Both the position numbers and the translations under genes were made by a program. Below the pieces are notes generated by a model, which was not told the origin of the DNA, made no database searches, and saw only the letters and a list, made by a program, of their open reading frames with translations. Shown piece after piece: positions 26,435 through 35,079 of a stretch of DNA of 64,000 nt; the stretch's first letter is position 1; the number at the start of each line of letters is the position of its first letter. The stretch comes from Candidatus Manganitrophaceae bacterium (lineage in GTDB: Bacteria > Nitrospirota > Nitrospiria > SBBL01 > Manganitrophaceae): contig JACQEZ010000001.1 in the NCBI GenBank assembly GCA_016200325.1, positions 310,001-374,000 on the forward strand, given 5' to 3'.

Positions 26435-27511
26435 ATGGCAAACATAACGGAAGAGAGGGTTCTCAAGGCGCTCGGTCAGGTAATCGAGCCGGAGCTCTTT
26501 AAGGATATTGTGACCCTGAACATGGTCAAAGATATCCAGGTCAGCGGGAATGATGTCGCCTTTACCGTGGTGCTGACCACCCCGGCCTGTCCTCTCAAAG
26601 ATGAGATCACGCAGCGCGCCGAGAAGGCGCTCCATCTAGAGATTCCGGAGGTTGGAAAGATCAACGTCAACTACACCGCCAACGTCACCTCGGGAAAAAG
26701 CCAGGTGAAGGAAAACTTCATCCCCGGCGTGAAAAATACAATCGCCGTCAGCAGCGGCAAGGGGGGGGTCGGCAAGACAACCGTCAGCGTTAATTTGGCG
26801 GTGGCCTTAGCACAGACCGGCGCGCGGGTCGGATTGATGGATGCCGATATCTATGGGCCGAATGTGCCGTTGATGATGGGGGTTCAGTCTCCTCCGAAAC
26901 CGGAGGGGGAGAAGCTGGTCCCGGCCGAGAGCCACGGTGTGAAGCTGATGTCGATGGCCTTCTTCGTGCCGGACGACAGCCCGATGATCTGGCGCGGCCC
27001 GATGATCCACGGCGCCATCATGCAGTTTTTGAGGGATGTCCTCTGGGGGGACCTCGACTATCTCGTCGTCGATCTTCCTCCCGGCACCGGCGATGCGCAG
27101 CTGTCGATCGCGCAGATGGTCCCGCTGACCGGCGCCGTGATCGTCACCACCCAGCAGGATGTGGCGCTGCTTGATTCCAAAAAGGGATTGGCGATGTTCA
27201 AGAAGGTTCATGTGCCGGTGCTTGGGATCGTCGAGAACATGAGCTACTTTGAATGTCCCCATTGCCATGAGAAGACGGAGATCTTCAGCCGCGGCGGCGG
27301 AAAGCTGGCGGCGGAGAAGTTAGGCGTTCCTTTTCTGGGAGAGGTCCCGATCGACCCGGCCATCCGGGAAGGGGGCGACAACGGCATGCCGATCGTGATC
27401 GCCGATCCGACCTCGCCGCAAGCGGAATCTTTCGTCCGGATCGCAAAGAGCCTGGCCGGACAGATCTCGGTGAAAAACGCCGGTGAAATCAAGCTGACGA
27501 TTATTCAGTAA
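26435..27511 (+). CDS. mrp: Mrp/ApbC iron-sulfur cluster carrier ATPase
   Basis: A P-loop scaffold that carries Fe-S clusters to apoproteins. Residues 1-90 form a DUF59/MIP18 domain (EERVLKALGQVIEPELFKDI, with C52). Then comes the deviant Walker A GKGGVGKTT (108-116), MDADIYGPNVP, VVDLPPGTGD, and the cluster-binding pair C274-x2-C277 in YFECPHCHEK. 358 residues is normal for the MIP18-fused form. GGGAGGAG precedes the ATG. Single-gene unit with its own promoter and a strong terminator. Confidence 0.96.
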   Translation: MANITEERVLKALGQVIEPELFKDIVTLNMVKDIQVSGNDVAFTVVLTTPACPLKDEITQRAEKALHLEIPEVGKINVNYTANVTSGKSQVKENFIPGVKNTIAVSSGKGGVGKTTVSVNLAVALAQTGARVGLMDADIYGPNVPLMMGVQSPPKPEGEKLVPAESHGVKLMSMAFFVPDDSPMIWRGPMIHGAIMQFLRDVLWGDLDYLVVDLPPGTGDAQLSIAQMVPLTGAVIVTTQQDVALLDSKKGLAMFKKVHVPVLGIVENMSYFECPHCHEKTEIFSRGGGKLAAEKLGVPFLGEVPIDPAIREGGDNGMPIVIADPTSPQAESFVRIAKSLAGQISVKNAGEIKLTIIQ

Positions 27512-27533
27512 ACGCGCCGTAGATAAATCGAAT

Positions 27534-27578
27534 AAAACGGGGCAGGAGATCTCAGATCTCCTGCCCCGTTTGTTTTTC
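27534..27578 (+). terminator. Rho-independent terminator after mrp
   Basis: A perfect stem based on CGGGGCAGGAGATCT with its complement and a tiny loop, followed by TTTGTTTTT. The A-rich 5' side may let it act on the minus strand too, after mprF. Confidence 0.9.
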
Positions 27579-27743
27579 ATGAACATTCGGTGTTCGGGTA
27601 TCGGCAAAAGCGGGAGGCTGATGTTCAGTCTAATCATTTCTGCAGAGGATCATCTCTTCGCTATGCCGCATTCTTCAGGCAACGGGTCTGATTACCGCGC
27701 CGGGATCTGCCCATGAATCGAATCTCGCGAATCTCGCGTCTTC

Positions 27744-30299
27744 TCATTTGGACACCACCCCTTTCCATCCGCCGGCAATCAAGGTTGCGATGTCGGTAAG
27801 AATGTGCGGAAGCGATAGTCCCCCCGGTGAGGCAAGATATTTCGGCTGCCATTCGGGGTCGAACTTCTCTTTATATTCCCGCAGCCCTTGAAAGTGGTAG
27901 AAGTGCTCGCCGTGTCGCGAGATCAAGATGCCGATCCGCTCCCACATCGGGGCGAGCGCGCGGTCCTGCAGGCCGGAGAGGGGGGCCATCCCGAGGTTGA
28001 ACCACCGGTATCGTTGCTCTTTTCCCCAGAGCATCGTCTGGACGAGCAAAAAGTCCATCACCCCGGCGGGGGCGCCGGGAGGATAACGCATCAGGTCGAC
28101 CGAGAGCTCCTCTTTTCCCGCCCCCAGCAAGAGATTGGCAAAAGCGATCAGCTCCCCTTTCTGTCGAACCATGGCCGTCGGAAAGCGCTTGAGATAGCGC
28201 TCATTAAAAAAGCCGAGGGAGAACCGCTTCTCCCGCGTCTCCTTTCCGGCGAGCCAGGCGTCGGAGAGCCGCTTCATCTCGGGAAGAAAGGGGCTCAGGT
28301 TTTCCTGCGGGATGATTTCAAAGGTGCATCCTTCCTTTTCCAGGTGGTGGAGGGTGTGGCGAAATCCTCTGCGGGAGCCCCCTTCCAGGGAGAAAGCGCC
28401 GAGCGGTACACGGGCTTCCTCCCCCAATTTCAGCAGCGTTAAACCGAGATCGAGATAAAGGGGAAGATATTCCTGGCCGACCTGATAAAAGATCGTCCAG
28501 CCCCCATGCAGATCGCTGAGCTCCCGGAACCGCCAGGCAATTTCGACCCCTTCTTTCTGCGGGCCGACCGGATCGCCCAGGGCCACCCAACTCCGTCCCC
28601 TTACCCCATACATGAGGAACGCCGTCTCTGTGTCGTTGAAGAGAAGCTCCTTATCGCCGGTGAGCGCCAGGTAGGAAGCGGTCCGGGGAGAGCCTGTGAT
28701 GATCGCGCCGGCCTTCTCTAATTCCGCTGGAGAGGGGAGGGTCGGCTCCGGCGGCGCCGGCCGGAAGAGGCGGAGGACCGCGAACAAAACGCCGGCAGCG
28801 ATCGCCCCGACCGTCGCCCGAAGGGCGCGGGAGGCCTCTCCGGAGAGAAGCAGCTGCCACCACGGCTCGCCGGAGAATTCGAGGTGCTTGTGCGAAAAGA
28901 AGGCAAGCCACACGGAGCCGAGGAGAATGAGGGTAATGGCGGAGATCCACCGGGGGGAGAATCGCTCCGAGATCAGAGCGCTTTTTCGGTAAAAATAGGC
29001 TCGGCAGGGGAGAATCGCGCCGAGCAAAATCGCCAGAATGACCGCCTCTTCATAATCGAGTCCCTTGAGGAGGGAGAAGACGATGCCGTTGACCAACAGG
29101 GCGGCGGTGGCGAGATAGGCGGCATCCAGCCGGCGTTGCAGCCCGCGGGCGACCAGAAGCAACCCGACGCCGACCAAGCTTCCGATAAAATGAGAGAGCT
29201 CCAGGAGCGGCGGCGGGAGGGTCTGCCTGAGGAATGCGATCCGTCCATCGACCGGCGGGGTGGCGCCGGAGAAGAGAAGGAGGGTGCCGGCGACGAAGAC
29301 GGTGAAGGCGAAAACCTGCGGGACCATGCCCGGGATCCACTCTCCGAAGGCCCGCGAGAGGCGGACGACATCTTCTTTCCGTTGGGTGATCTCATGCACG
29401 CCGAGCAGAATCGCCGCCAGTCCGAGCGGCAGAAGGTAATAAATCCCGCGGTAGAGAAGGAGGGCGCCGATGATGGAGGCGGCCGGCACCTTTGGGGAAA
29501 GAAGGAGAAGGATCACGGTCTCGACAATTCCAAGCCCGCCCGGAACCTGGCTGATCAACCCCGCCATTTGGGCCAAGAGAAAGATGCCGAGGAAGCTAAA
29601 GTAGGTCAGTCCCGGGGTCGAGGGAAGGAGGACATAGAGGACCGCGCCGGCCACCACCCAGTCGGCGCAGGCGACCGCAATTTGTGAAATCGAAAGGGCC
29701 GGCGGGGGGAGCGAGAATTCCCATCCGCCGATCTTCACCCGCTTATGAAAGCGGATCGACATGACGAGATATCCGGAGACAAACGTCAAGAGGATCCATC
29801 CGAGGGGGCGCGTCGATGCAAAGGGGAGGTGGAGCAGGTCGGGGAGGGCCATCGGCTCGAGGATAAAGACGAGTCCTCCCATGGTGAAGAGTCCCAGCCA
29901 GAAGGTCACCGTACAAAAGGCGATGACCTTCGCGACATCGACCGCCGACAGCCCCCACGCCGAGTAGAGCCGGTAGCGGATGGTGCTCCCCGCAATCATG
30001 GAGAAGCCGATATTGTTGCTGAAGGTGTAACCGATGAATGAGGCGCGGGCGATCTTCCAATAACCGAGCGGCTGCTGGATATAGCGGAAGGCGAACGCGT
30101 CATAACCGGTAAGGACCAGATAGCTGAGGACGGTTCCAAAAATCGAGAGCAGCAGGTGGGAGGTCGGAATCGCCTTCAGTTGGGCGGCGATATCTTCGTA
30201 TCGATACCCGGCCAATGCCTGATGAATCGCCCAGAGGGCGGTGGCGAAGAGGATCAAGCCTAAAAGGGGACCGAACCGTTGAAGGAACGATTTTTTCAT
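27744..30299 (-). CDS. mprF: MprF-type bifunctional lipid flippase / aminoacyl-phosphatidylglycerol synthase
   Basis: 851 residues. The N-terminal half (1-540) is polytopic with the lysylphosphatidylglycerol flippase pattern (SFIGYTFSNNIGFSMIAGSTIRYRL written in part: GYTFSNNIG, GSTIRYR; later QVPGGLGIVE). The C-terminal third is a cytosolic DUF2156 double-GNAT fold (YLALTGDKELLFN, GRSWVALGDPVG, FYQVG, FSLGFFNERYL, FNLGMAPLSGL). MprF transfers Lys or Ala from tRNA to phosphatidylglycerol and flips it, lowering surface charge; the amino acid used here cannot be told. No ribosome site is evident before the ATG. Confidence 0.92.
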   Translation of the reverse strand: MKKSFLQRFGPLLGLILFATALWAIHQALAGYRYEDIAAQLKAIPTSHLLLSIFGTVLSYLVLTGYDAFAFRYIQQPLGYWKIARASFIGYTFSNNIGFSMIAGSTIRYRLYSAWGLSAVDVAKVIAFCTVTFWLGLFTMGGLVFILEPMALPDLLHLPFASTRPLGWILLTFVSGYLVMSIRFHKRVKIGGWEFSLPPPALSISQIAVACADWVVAGAVLYVLLPSTPGLTYFSFLGIFLLAQMAGLISQVPGGLGIVETVILLLLSPKVPAASIIGALLLYRGIYYLLPLGLAAILLGVHEITQRKEDVVRLSRAFGEWIPGMVPQVFAFTVFVAGTLLLFSGATPPVDGRIAFLRQTLPPPLLELSHFIGSLVGVGLLLVARGLQRRLDAAYLATAALLVNGIVFSLLKGLDYEEAVILAILLGAILPCRAYFYRKSALISERFSPRWISAITLILLGSVWLAFFSHKHLEFSGEPWWQLLLSGEASRALRATVGAIAAGVLFAVLRLFRPAPPEPTLPSPAELEKAGAIITGSPRTASYLALTGDKELLFNDTETAFLMYGVRGRSWVALGDPVGPQKEGVEIAWRFRELSDLHGGWTIFYQVGQEYLPLYLDLGLTLLKLGEEARVPLGAFSLEGGSRRGFRHTLHHLEKEGCTFEIIPQENLSPFLPEMKRLSDAWLAGKETREKRFSLGFFNERYLKRFPTAMVRQKGELIAFANLLLGAGKEELSVDLMRYPPGAPAGVMDFLLVQTMLWGKEQRYRWFNLGMAPLSGLQDRALAPMWERIGILISRHGEHFYHFQGLREYKEKFDPEWQPKYLASPGGLSLPHILTDIATLIAGGWKGVVSK

Positions 30300-30341
30300 G
30301 AACCGATACGTCGGGTGGAGGATAAAAGCGCTGTCACCTGC

Positions 30342-30369
30342 ATTCTAGCGTAAAAGACGCTCCTTCAAA
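30342..30369 (-). promoter_or_regulatory. possible promoter of mprF
   Basis: TTTGAA, 16 bp, TAGAAT on the minus strand, about 43 bp before the mprF start. Confidence 0.5.
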
Positions 30370-30548
30370 AGTCGACCTCGATCTCCGCGGCCTGCCGGTC
30401 TCTCTCCGGCGCGGGCCTTCCCCTGTCATGACCCCTCTCGGTTTGTCCAATACTACTTTCGAGCGGATCGAGGCGAATTGCCAACCCTGAAAGATACCTT
30501 ACTTCCCAACCGCGACGCAAGTTCCCATTTTTCCCCTTCACTTATCCC
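30370..30548. other. intergenic between divergent mprF and OsmC genes
   Basis: No gene, RNA or repeat was recognised. The 5' leader of the OsmC gene (30579-30719) is also without a recognisable element. Confidence 0.5.
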
Positions 30549-30578
30549 TTGACATCGCATAGAGCGCCGTAACATAGT
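30549..30578 (+). promoter_or_regulatory. probable promoter of the OsmC gene
   Basis: A perfect TTGACA -35, 18 bp, CATAGT as a weak -10, implying an approximately 135-nt leader before the ATG at 30720. Confidence 0.5.
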
Positions 30579-30719
30579 AAGGCTGTTGTTCAAATGGCCC
30601 CGATGGGGATCCGAACAGATCTATTTCATAGATATTGTCCCATATTTTTTCCGCAACACCATTTTCCACATGAGATCCGATCAGGGTCTCAAACAACCAA
30701 CGTTAGAGGAGGATCTTCT

Positions 30720-31145
30720 ATGCCAGTACGTAGCTCGGAAGCAACCTGGGAAGGAAATTTAAAGGACGGCAAAGGAAGCATGAAAGTCGGCAACGGGGCC
30801 TATCAGGGGGCCTATTCGTTCGCATCCCGCTTCGAGTCGGGGAACGGAACCAATCCGGAGGAGCTGATCGCCGCCGCCCATGCCGGCTGTTATTCGATGG
30901 CGCTCTCCGCCGGTCTCGGAAAGAACGGCTTTAACCCGAAGCGGGTCAAAACCGTTGCCAAAGCCCATCTTGAAAAAGTCGGAGACGGCTTTAAGATCAC
31001 CCGGATCGAGCTGAACTCCGAGGCCGAAGTGCCCGGGATCGACAAGCAGAAATTCGATGAGATCGCCGAGGCGACCAAAAAGGGCTGCCCGGTCTCTCAG
31101 GCGCTCGCCGGCACCGAGATCGTCCTCAGCGCCAAGCTTCTGTAA
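30720..31145 (+). CDS. OsmC-family peroxiredoxin (organic hydroperoxide reductase)
   Basis: Thiol-dependent reduction of organic hydroperoxides. 141 residues with the two redox cysteines C57 (AAAHAGCYSMAL) and C123 (KKGCPVSQAL), and the N-terminal ATWEGNLKDGKGSMK typical of the OsmC subgroup rather than Ohr. The start at 30720 is set by AGAGGAGG upstream; the longer frame has no ribosome site. A strong terminator follows. Confidence 0.95.
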   Translation: MPVRSSEATWEGNLKDGKGSMKVGNGAYQGAYSFASRFESGNGTNPEELIAAAHAGCYSMALSAGLGKNGFNPKRVKTVAKAHLEKVGDGFKITRIELNSEAEVPGIDKQKFDEIAEATKKGCPVSQALAGTEIVLSAKLL

Positions 31146-31178
31146 TTTAGTTGGTTTGCTTTTGCTTTTGTTTGATAG

Positions 31179-31211
31179 AAGGGCGCCCCGCTCGGGGCGC
31201 CCCTTTTTTTT
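31179..31211 (+). terminator. Rho-independent terminator after the OsmC gene
   Basis: A GGGCGCCCCG/CGGGGCGCCC stem with minimal loop, followed by eight T. Confidence 0.92.
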
Positions 31212-31413
31212 GGGTCACTGAGACGCAGGAGCCGAACCGCGTCGGCCGCCGGAACTCACCGTCTCTGAATCGTCTACCTAAAAAGTAGTTGACTTTGCCT
31301 TCTCGGAAAGATAACCCTTAATTGATATCCTTCGGTCAAACTCCGTCTATCATCGCCGAGCCAAAAAACCGTTGCGGGCAGCGCCGTCTGCCGGTGCAGA
31401 TCAGGGAGGGAAG

Positions 31414-32376
31414 ATGTTTCCATCAGAAGCAGGGATGAGTCGCGTTATTCCGGTCGACGATTTTACGGGAAGAGAAAAGGCAACGGCCGAGATCGATCGT
31501 GAACCGCCGGGAGAAAACTATTGCCGGCAGCTGGAAGAGGGGAACATCCTCTTCTTCGAAGAGAGTCCATTCAAGCTGCCCGATGAAGATGTTTCTTTCT
31601 TACTCTATCGACGTCAAACCGATTGGGGATTTCATAAAAACATCGCCTACCGCCCGAAACAAGACCGGTTGACCGGTTTTGATGAAAGCGATGCCGAAGA
31701 CAGGGAGCGATTGCATGTGATCATGAAGCGCTACTCGGAGCGGGTGACGCAGTTTCTCTCCGAGCTGCTTCCCCCTTACGCCGGAGGCTGGCGGCTCGAT
31801 TTCGCCAGTTTCCGACCGCTCGAAGAGTGCGGTCGGAAACTTCGACTCAAAGCCCGCAATGACCTCCTCCACGTCGATGCCTTCCCGACCCGCCCGACCG
31901 GAGGGGACCGGATCCTTCGCCTCTTTACGAATATCAATCCAACGGAGCCGCGCGTCTGGATTACTTCAGAAAGCTACCCGGTGCTGGCGCGTCGGTTTGC
32001 CGGAGCGCCGGGACTGCCGCTCCCGAGGGGGACCGCCTCTCTCGGACATCAGCTGCAGCGGGAGTTGATCCAGTTCGGACGGCAGATCGGTCTTCCGCTG
32101 GTCGATCGCTCTCCGTATGATCAATTTATGCTTCGCTTTCACCACTATTTAAAGCAAAACCAAGTATTCCAGCAGAGCTGTCCGAAGGAACAATGGGTGT
32201 TCCCCCCCCACTCGACCTGGCTCCTCTTCACCGATGTGGTCAGCCATGCCGTCCTCTCCGGACAGTTCGCGCTCGAGCAGACCGTTATTGTCTCCCGAAA
32301 GACGTTGTTGTCGGAAGAGAAGGCGCCGATCCGGGTTCTCGAATCGCTCTGCGGCGAGCGGCTGATCGCCGCCTGA
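31414..32376 (+). CDS. kdoO: Kdo hydroxylase (Fe(II)/2-oxoglutarate type)
   Basis: Converts Kdo of lipid A inner core to Ko in organisms such as Burkholderia and Yersinia (family knowledge). 320 residues; the iron-binding facial pair H153 and D155 lies in LLHVDAFPTRPT, with a distal histidine in FPPHSTW. Other recognisable parts are GWRLDFASFRP, NINPTEPRVW and DQFMLRFHHYLK. GGGAGG lies just before the ATG at 31414; a longer upstream frame has no such site. Its presence implies a Kdo-containing outer membrane. Confidence 0.85.
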   Translation: MFPSEAGMSRVIPVDDFTGREKATAEIDREPPGENYCRQLEEGNILFFEESPFKLPDEDVSFLLYRRQTDWGFHKNIAYRPKQDRLTGFDESDAEDRERLHVIMKRYSERVTQFLSELLPPYAGGWRLDFASFRPLEECGRKLRLKARNDLLHVDAFPTRPTGGDRILRLFTNINPTEPRVWITSESYPVLARRFAGAPGLPLPRGTASLGHQLQRELIQFGRQIGLPLVDRSPYDQFMLRFHHYLKQNQVFQQSCPKEQWVFPPHSTWLLFTDVVSHAVLSGQFALEQTVIVSRKTLLSEEKAPIRVLESLCGERLIAA

Positions 32377-32421
32377 TCCGTTCAGAAGGAAGGGTTGGCG
32401 CTTTTTTACCGACCGATTTTC

Positions 32422-34200
32422 TCACCCCCGGTTTGGGGGAGGGCCGAGCTTCTCAATCTTTCCCTCTTGGAGAAAAAGACGGTCGAAGATAAAGAGATGG
32501 ATCGCTATAAAAAGACCGCCGATCGCCGGGAGAAGTCCCCGGGCAATAAAGCGGACGATAAAGCTGGTGGGACCGCTGAGGAACCGGAACGCCTTGAAGA
32601 GCCGGCTTAACACCGGGATAAAACCGAGCGCAAAGATGGCGAGGGTCAGGAGCAGGCCGCCGAGGGTGAACTGGCGGGCGAGCTGCGCCTGAATCCACGG
32701 CTGGGTGAGTTGCCAGAGTCCAAAGAGGATCGGAATCAGGACCACCGCCGTCACCGCCGTGACCTTCCGACTCAATCTGAACACTTTCATGACCGTTTGG
32801 CGGCCGACCTGAAGCTGTTTGATCAACAGCGGAGTCGGCTGCGCCATCCAGGGGGCGATCTGCAGGAAGCGCCACCGGACCGCGGGAGCGCCGGCCGCCG
32901 TTGAGATCAGGTCTTTGATCCCGCGGGTGTTCTGCAGCTCCGCCTCGCTCATCTGATAGCCGTCATACATCAGCGCATAGGCCTCGATGTCGCTGAAAGA
33001 ATCGAGATCGGTCCGCAGCTGGGAGAGGAGATCTTGGACCTCGCAGGAGACGCCGAAGCTTTCGGAGGAGCGGAGTGGTCCCCGCTCCCGCTTCGGCGGT
33101 TCGACCGGTTTTCCGTCCGGTCCGATCCAAGAGACGGCGTTTCCCGTCAACCCTTCGAGGAGGTGCATGAAGGCGACCGGCGAGTTCTCCCGCCGGATCA
33201 GGCGAAAGAGTCCCTCCTCCCGCACACGGTCCATCAGGACGGAGTTGGCCCGTCCCAGGACGGCCGGGATGGTAGTGGGGGGTTGAATTTCATCCCGCAT
33301 CTGTCCGCAGGCATCGCTGACGACGAACCGGGTGCACCCCAGATCGACCAATCCGGCAATCCCTTGATTGTCATGCACCCCGCCGTCGACCAGCTGGACC
33401 CGTATGTCGTTGGGATAAAGATCGCTGATCGCCAGCGGCGGAAAGAGCCCCGGCACACAGGCTGAGGCGGCAACCGCCGATCCGAGCTCAATATTTTGCT
33501 GCTTTGGAATCACCGCCTCATAAGAGGGGGGGCGGCGCAGGCGAAGATTTTTGTCGATCTCTTGGGCGACCGTTCCTTCGCGCGGCGGCTCCCCCATCCG
33601 GATCGCCTCGAATCGCCAGTTATGCCCGGTATTCAAACAGGTGGCATTGAGGAGGAGGATCGGCACCTTCGCCTGTCGCCTATGGTTGTGCGCTTGCGGG
33701 TTGAACTGGGGGTGATCATCCTTCGGATGAATCTTCAGCTCCCGCATTTCGATTGGTGTGGCGCGGTTCGGATCGAGCACCGGGCGGTAGAAGTATTCGT
33801 CGTAGAGCTCGGCGATTCGGTCGCTTCGGGAGTAGTTGGCGAACATCATCCGGAGGCTCTTCAGCGGATTGAGGAAGGTCCGCATCCGGATGTTCTGCTG
33901 GACGCCGTCGAGGAAATCTTGCTCGATCCGCTCGACGATCGCCACATAGTCTGCATCGACAATCTGGTCGTCCGGTTTCTCTTCGAGCAGCCGCTTTACA
34001 TGAATGTAGTAGAGCGCGCCGATAATTGAGCCGCCCGAGACGGTCGAGATCCCCTCGACATGGCGGAGAAGGCCGAGCCGCGCCATCTGCGCCAGGACAC
34101 CGACGTGGAAAAAAGAGGCGCGGAAACCGCCTCCCGACAATGCCAATCCAAGGCGCCCCTCCTTTTTGGGAACGCTTTCTTCAACGGCCTCTTTTTCCAT
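32422..34200 (-). CDS. patatin-like phospholipase with C-terminal membrane segments
   Basis: 592 residues. The N-terminal patatin domain has the oxyanion loop LALSGGGFRASFFHVGVL, the nucleophile region STVSGGSIIGAL (Ser55 likely) and the catalytic Asp motif DGGVHDNQG. Residues about 470-590 contain three or four hydrophobic helices (VVLIPILFGLW, LLLTLAIFALGFIPVL, LLPAIGGLFIAIHLFIF), so the enzyme is membrane-anchored. Lipid acyl hydrolase activity is expected; the substrate is unknown. AGGAGGGAGAG precedes the ATG. It is convergent with the Kdo hydroxylase gene. Confidence 0.88.
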   Translation of the reverse strand: MEKEAVEESVPKKEGRLGLALSGGGFRASFFHVGVLAQMARLGLLRHVEGISTVSGGSIIGALYYIHVKRLLEEKPDDQIVDADYVAIVERIEQDFLDGVQQNIRMRTFLNPLKSLRMMFANYSRSDRIAELYDEYFYRPVLDPNRATPIEMRELKIHPKDDHPQFNPQAHNHRRQAKVPILLLNATCLNTGHNWRFEAIRMGEPPREGTVAQEIDKNLRLRRPPSYEAVIPKQQNIELGSAVAASACVPGLFPPLAISDLYPNDIRVQLVDGGVHDNQGIAGLVDLGCTRFVVSDACGQMRDEIQPPTTIPAVLGRANSVLMDRVREEGLFRLIRRENSPVAFMHLLEGLTGNAVSWIGPDGKPVEPPKRERGPLRSSESFGVSCEVQDLLSQLRTDLDSFSDIEAYALMYDGYQMSEAELQNTRGIKDLISTAAGAPAVRWRFLQIAPWMAQPTPLLIKQLQVGRQTVMKVFRLSRKVTAVTAVVLIPILFGLWQLTQPWIQAQLARQFTLGGLLLTLAIFALGFIPVLSRLFKAFRFLSGPTSFIVRFIARGLLPAIGGLFIAIHLFIFDRLFLQEGKIEKLGPPPNRG

Positions 34201-34297
34201 CTCTCCCTCCTGGAAAACGCTTCACCCTCTGAATTTGAACGACCAGTGGCCCGACTATATCAAAACGTCATGCAAACTGCCAGCGGTTCGAGAGAGG

Positions 34298-34978
34298 CTA
34301 CCTGAACTGCCGGATCTCCGGAACCGGAATGATCCGAATCCCCTCCGGGGGATGCTCCACCGCCGAGACGAGCGCCCCGATCATCTGATCCAAGGTCACC
34401 AATCCGAGCCGCTCCGCCGTCTCCCGGGTCGAGGGAAATTGTCCGAGCAGGCGATAAACGGGAAGCAGCGCCATCGGCCAGCGGTGGCCCGGGCCGAGAA
34501 TATACCAGGGGCGAATGATCGTCGCGGAGAGCCCCGCGGCGCGGATCAACCTCTCCCCCTCGGCGCGGACGGCGATATACTCTTTCATCACCGAGGCCGG
34601 CCGCGCGACGCTGACATAAATGAAATGGCCAATTCGGGCGTCGACCGCCGCGTTCACCGCCGCGCGGATGGAAACCAGGTCGATCGCGCGAAATTGGGCC
34701 CCTTTCCAGGGGGCCGGTTTGGGAACGCCGACCAGGTGAATAAAGGTGTCGGCAGGGGCGATCCGATCGCGATAGCTTTTCTCATCGAGCGGATTCCCGA
34801 CGAGGGTGGCGGCGCCGGGGAAGCGTTTCGACTCCGAGCCGGGACGGATGAGAAGCGAGACGGCCTGTCCGCGCCCGAGCAGGGCGGGGACCAATCGACC
34901 CCCAAGGTAGCCGGTGCCGCCGGTGATGAAGATCCGATGAAGGGTCCGCTCCGTCATGCCGATCCCGATCTGTTTCAA
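34298..34978 (-). CDS. atypical SDR (NAD(P)-binding, NDUFA9-like) protein
   Basis: 226 residues with the extended/atypical SDR nucleotide motif FITGGTGYLGGRLVPALL, then FIHLVGVPKP, FIYVSVARPASVMKEYIAVR (active-site Tyr-x-x-x-Lys not in classical form) and RPWYILGPGHRWP. Members act as NAD(P)H-binding chaperones or reductases; no specific reaction is assigned. The start could be 34978 or 34954 (MTERTL); the second is closer to the first beta strand. Divergent from the DUF5916 gene. Confidence 0.8.
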   Translation of the reverse strand: MKQIGIGMTERTLHRIFITGGTGYLGGRLVPALLGRGQAVSLLIRPGSESKRFPGAATLVGNPLDEKSYRDRIAPADTFIHLVGVPKPAPWKGAQFRAIDLVSIRAAVNAAVDARIGHFIYVSVARPASVMKEYIAVRAEGERLIRAAGLSATIIRPWYILGPGHRWPMALLPVYRLLGQFPSTRETAERLGLVTLDQMIGALVSAVEHPPEGIRIIPVPEIRQFR

Positions 34979-35041
34979 CGCCCCTTCCTTCTATCACACA
35001 CGGCGGCCCCGGTTCCAGATCTTTTTGCCTGAAGATTCGGT

Positions 35042-35070
35042 TTGACAATTCTCCCTCCGCCGAATATCTT
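35042..35070 (+). promoter_or_regulatory. strong sigma70-type promoter abutting the DUF5916 gene
   Basis: A perfect TTGACA, 17 bp, TATCTT. The -10 ends only 9 nt before the ATG at 35080, so transcription would begin about 1-3 nt before or at the start codon. Confidence 0.65.
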
Positions 35071-35079
35071 TCTCGGATC

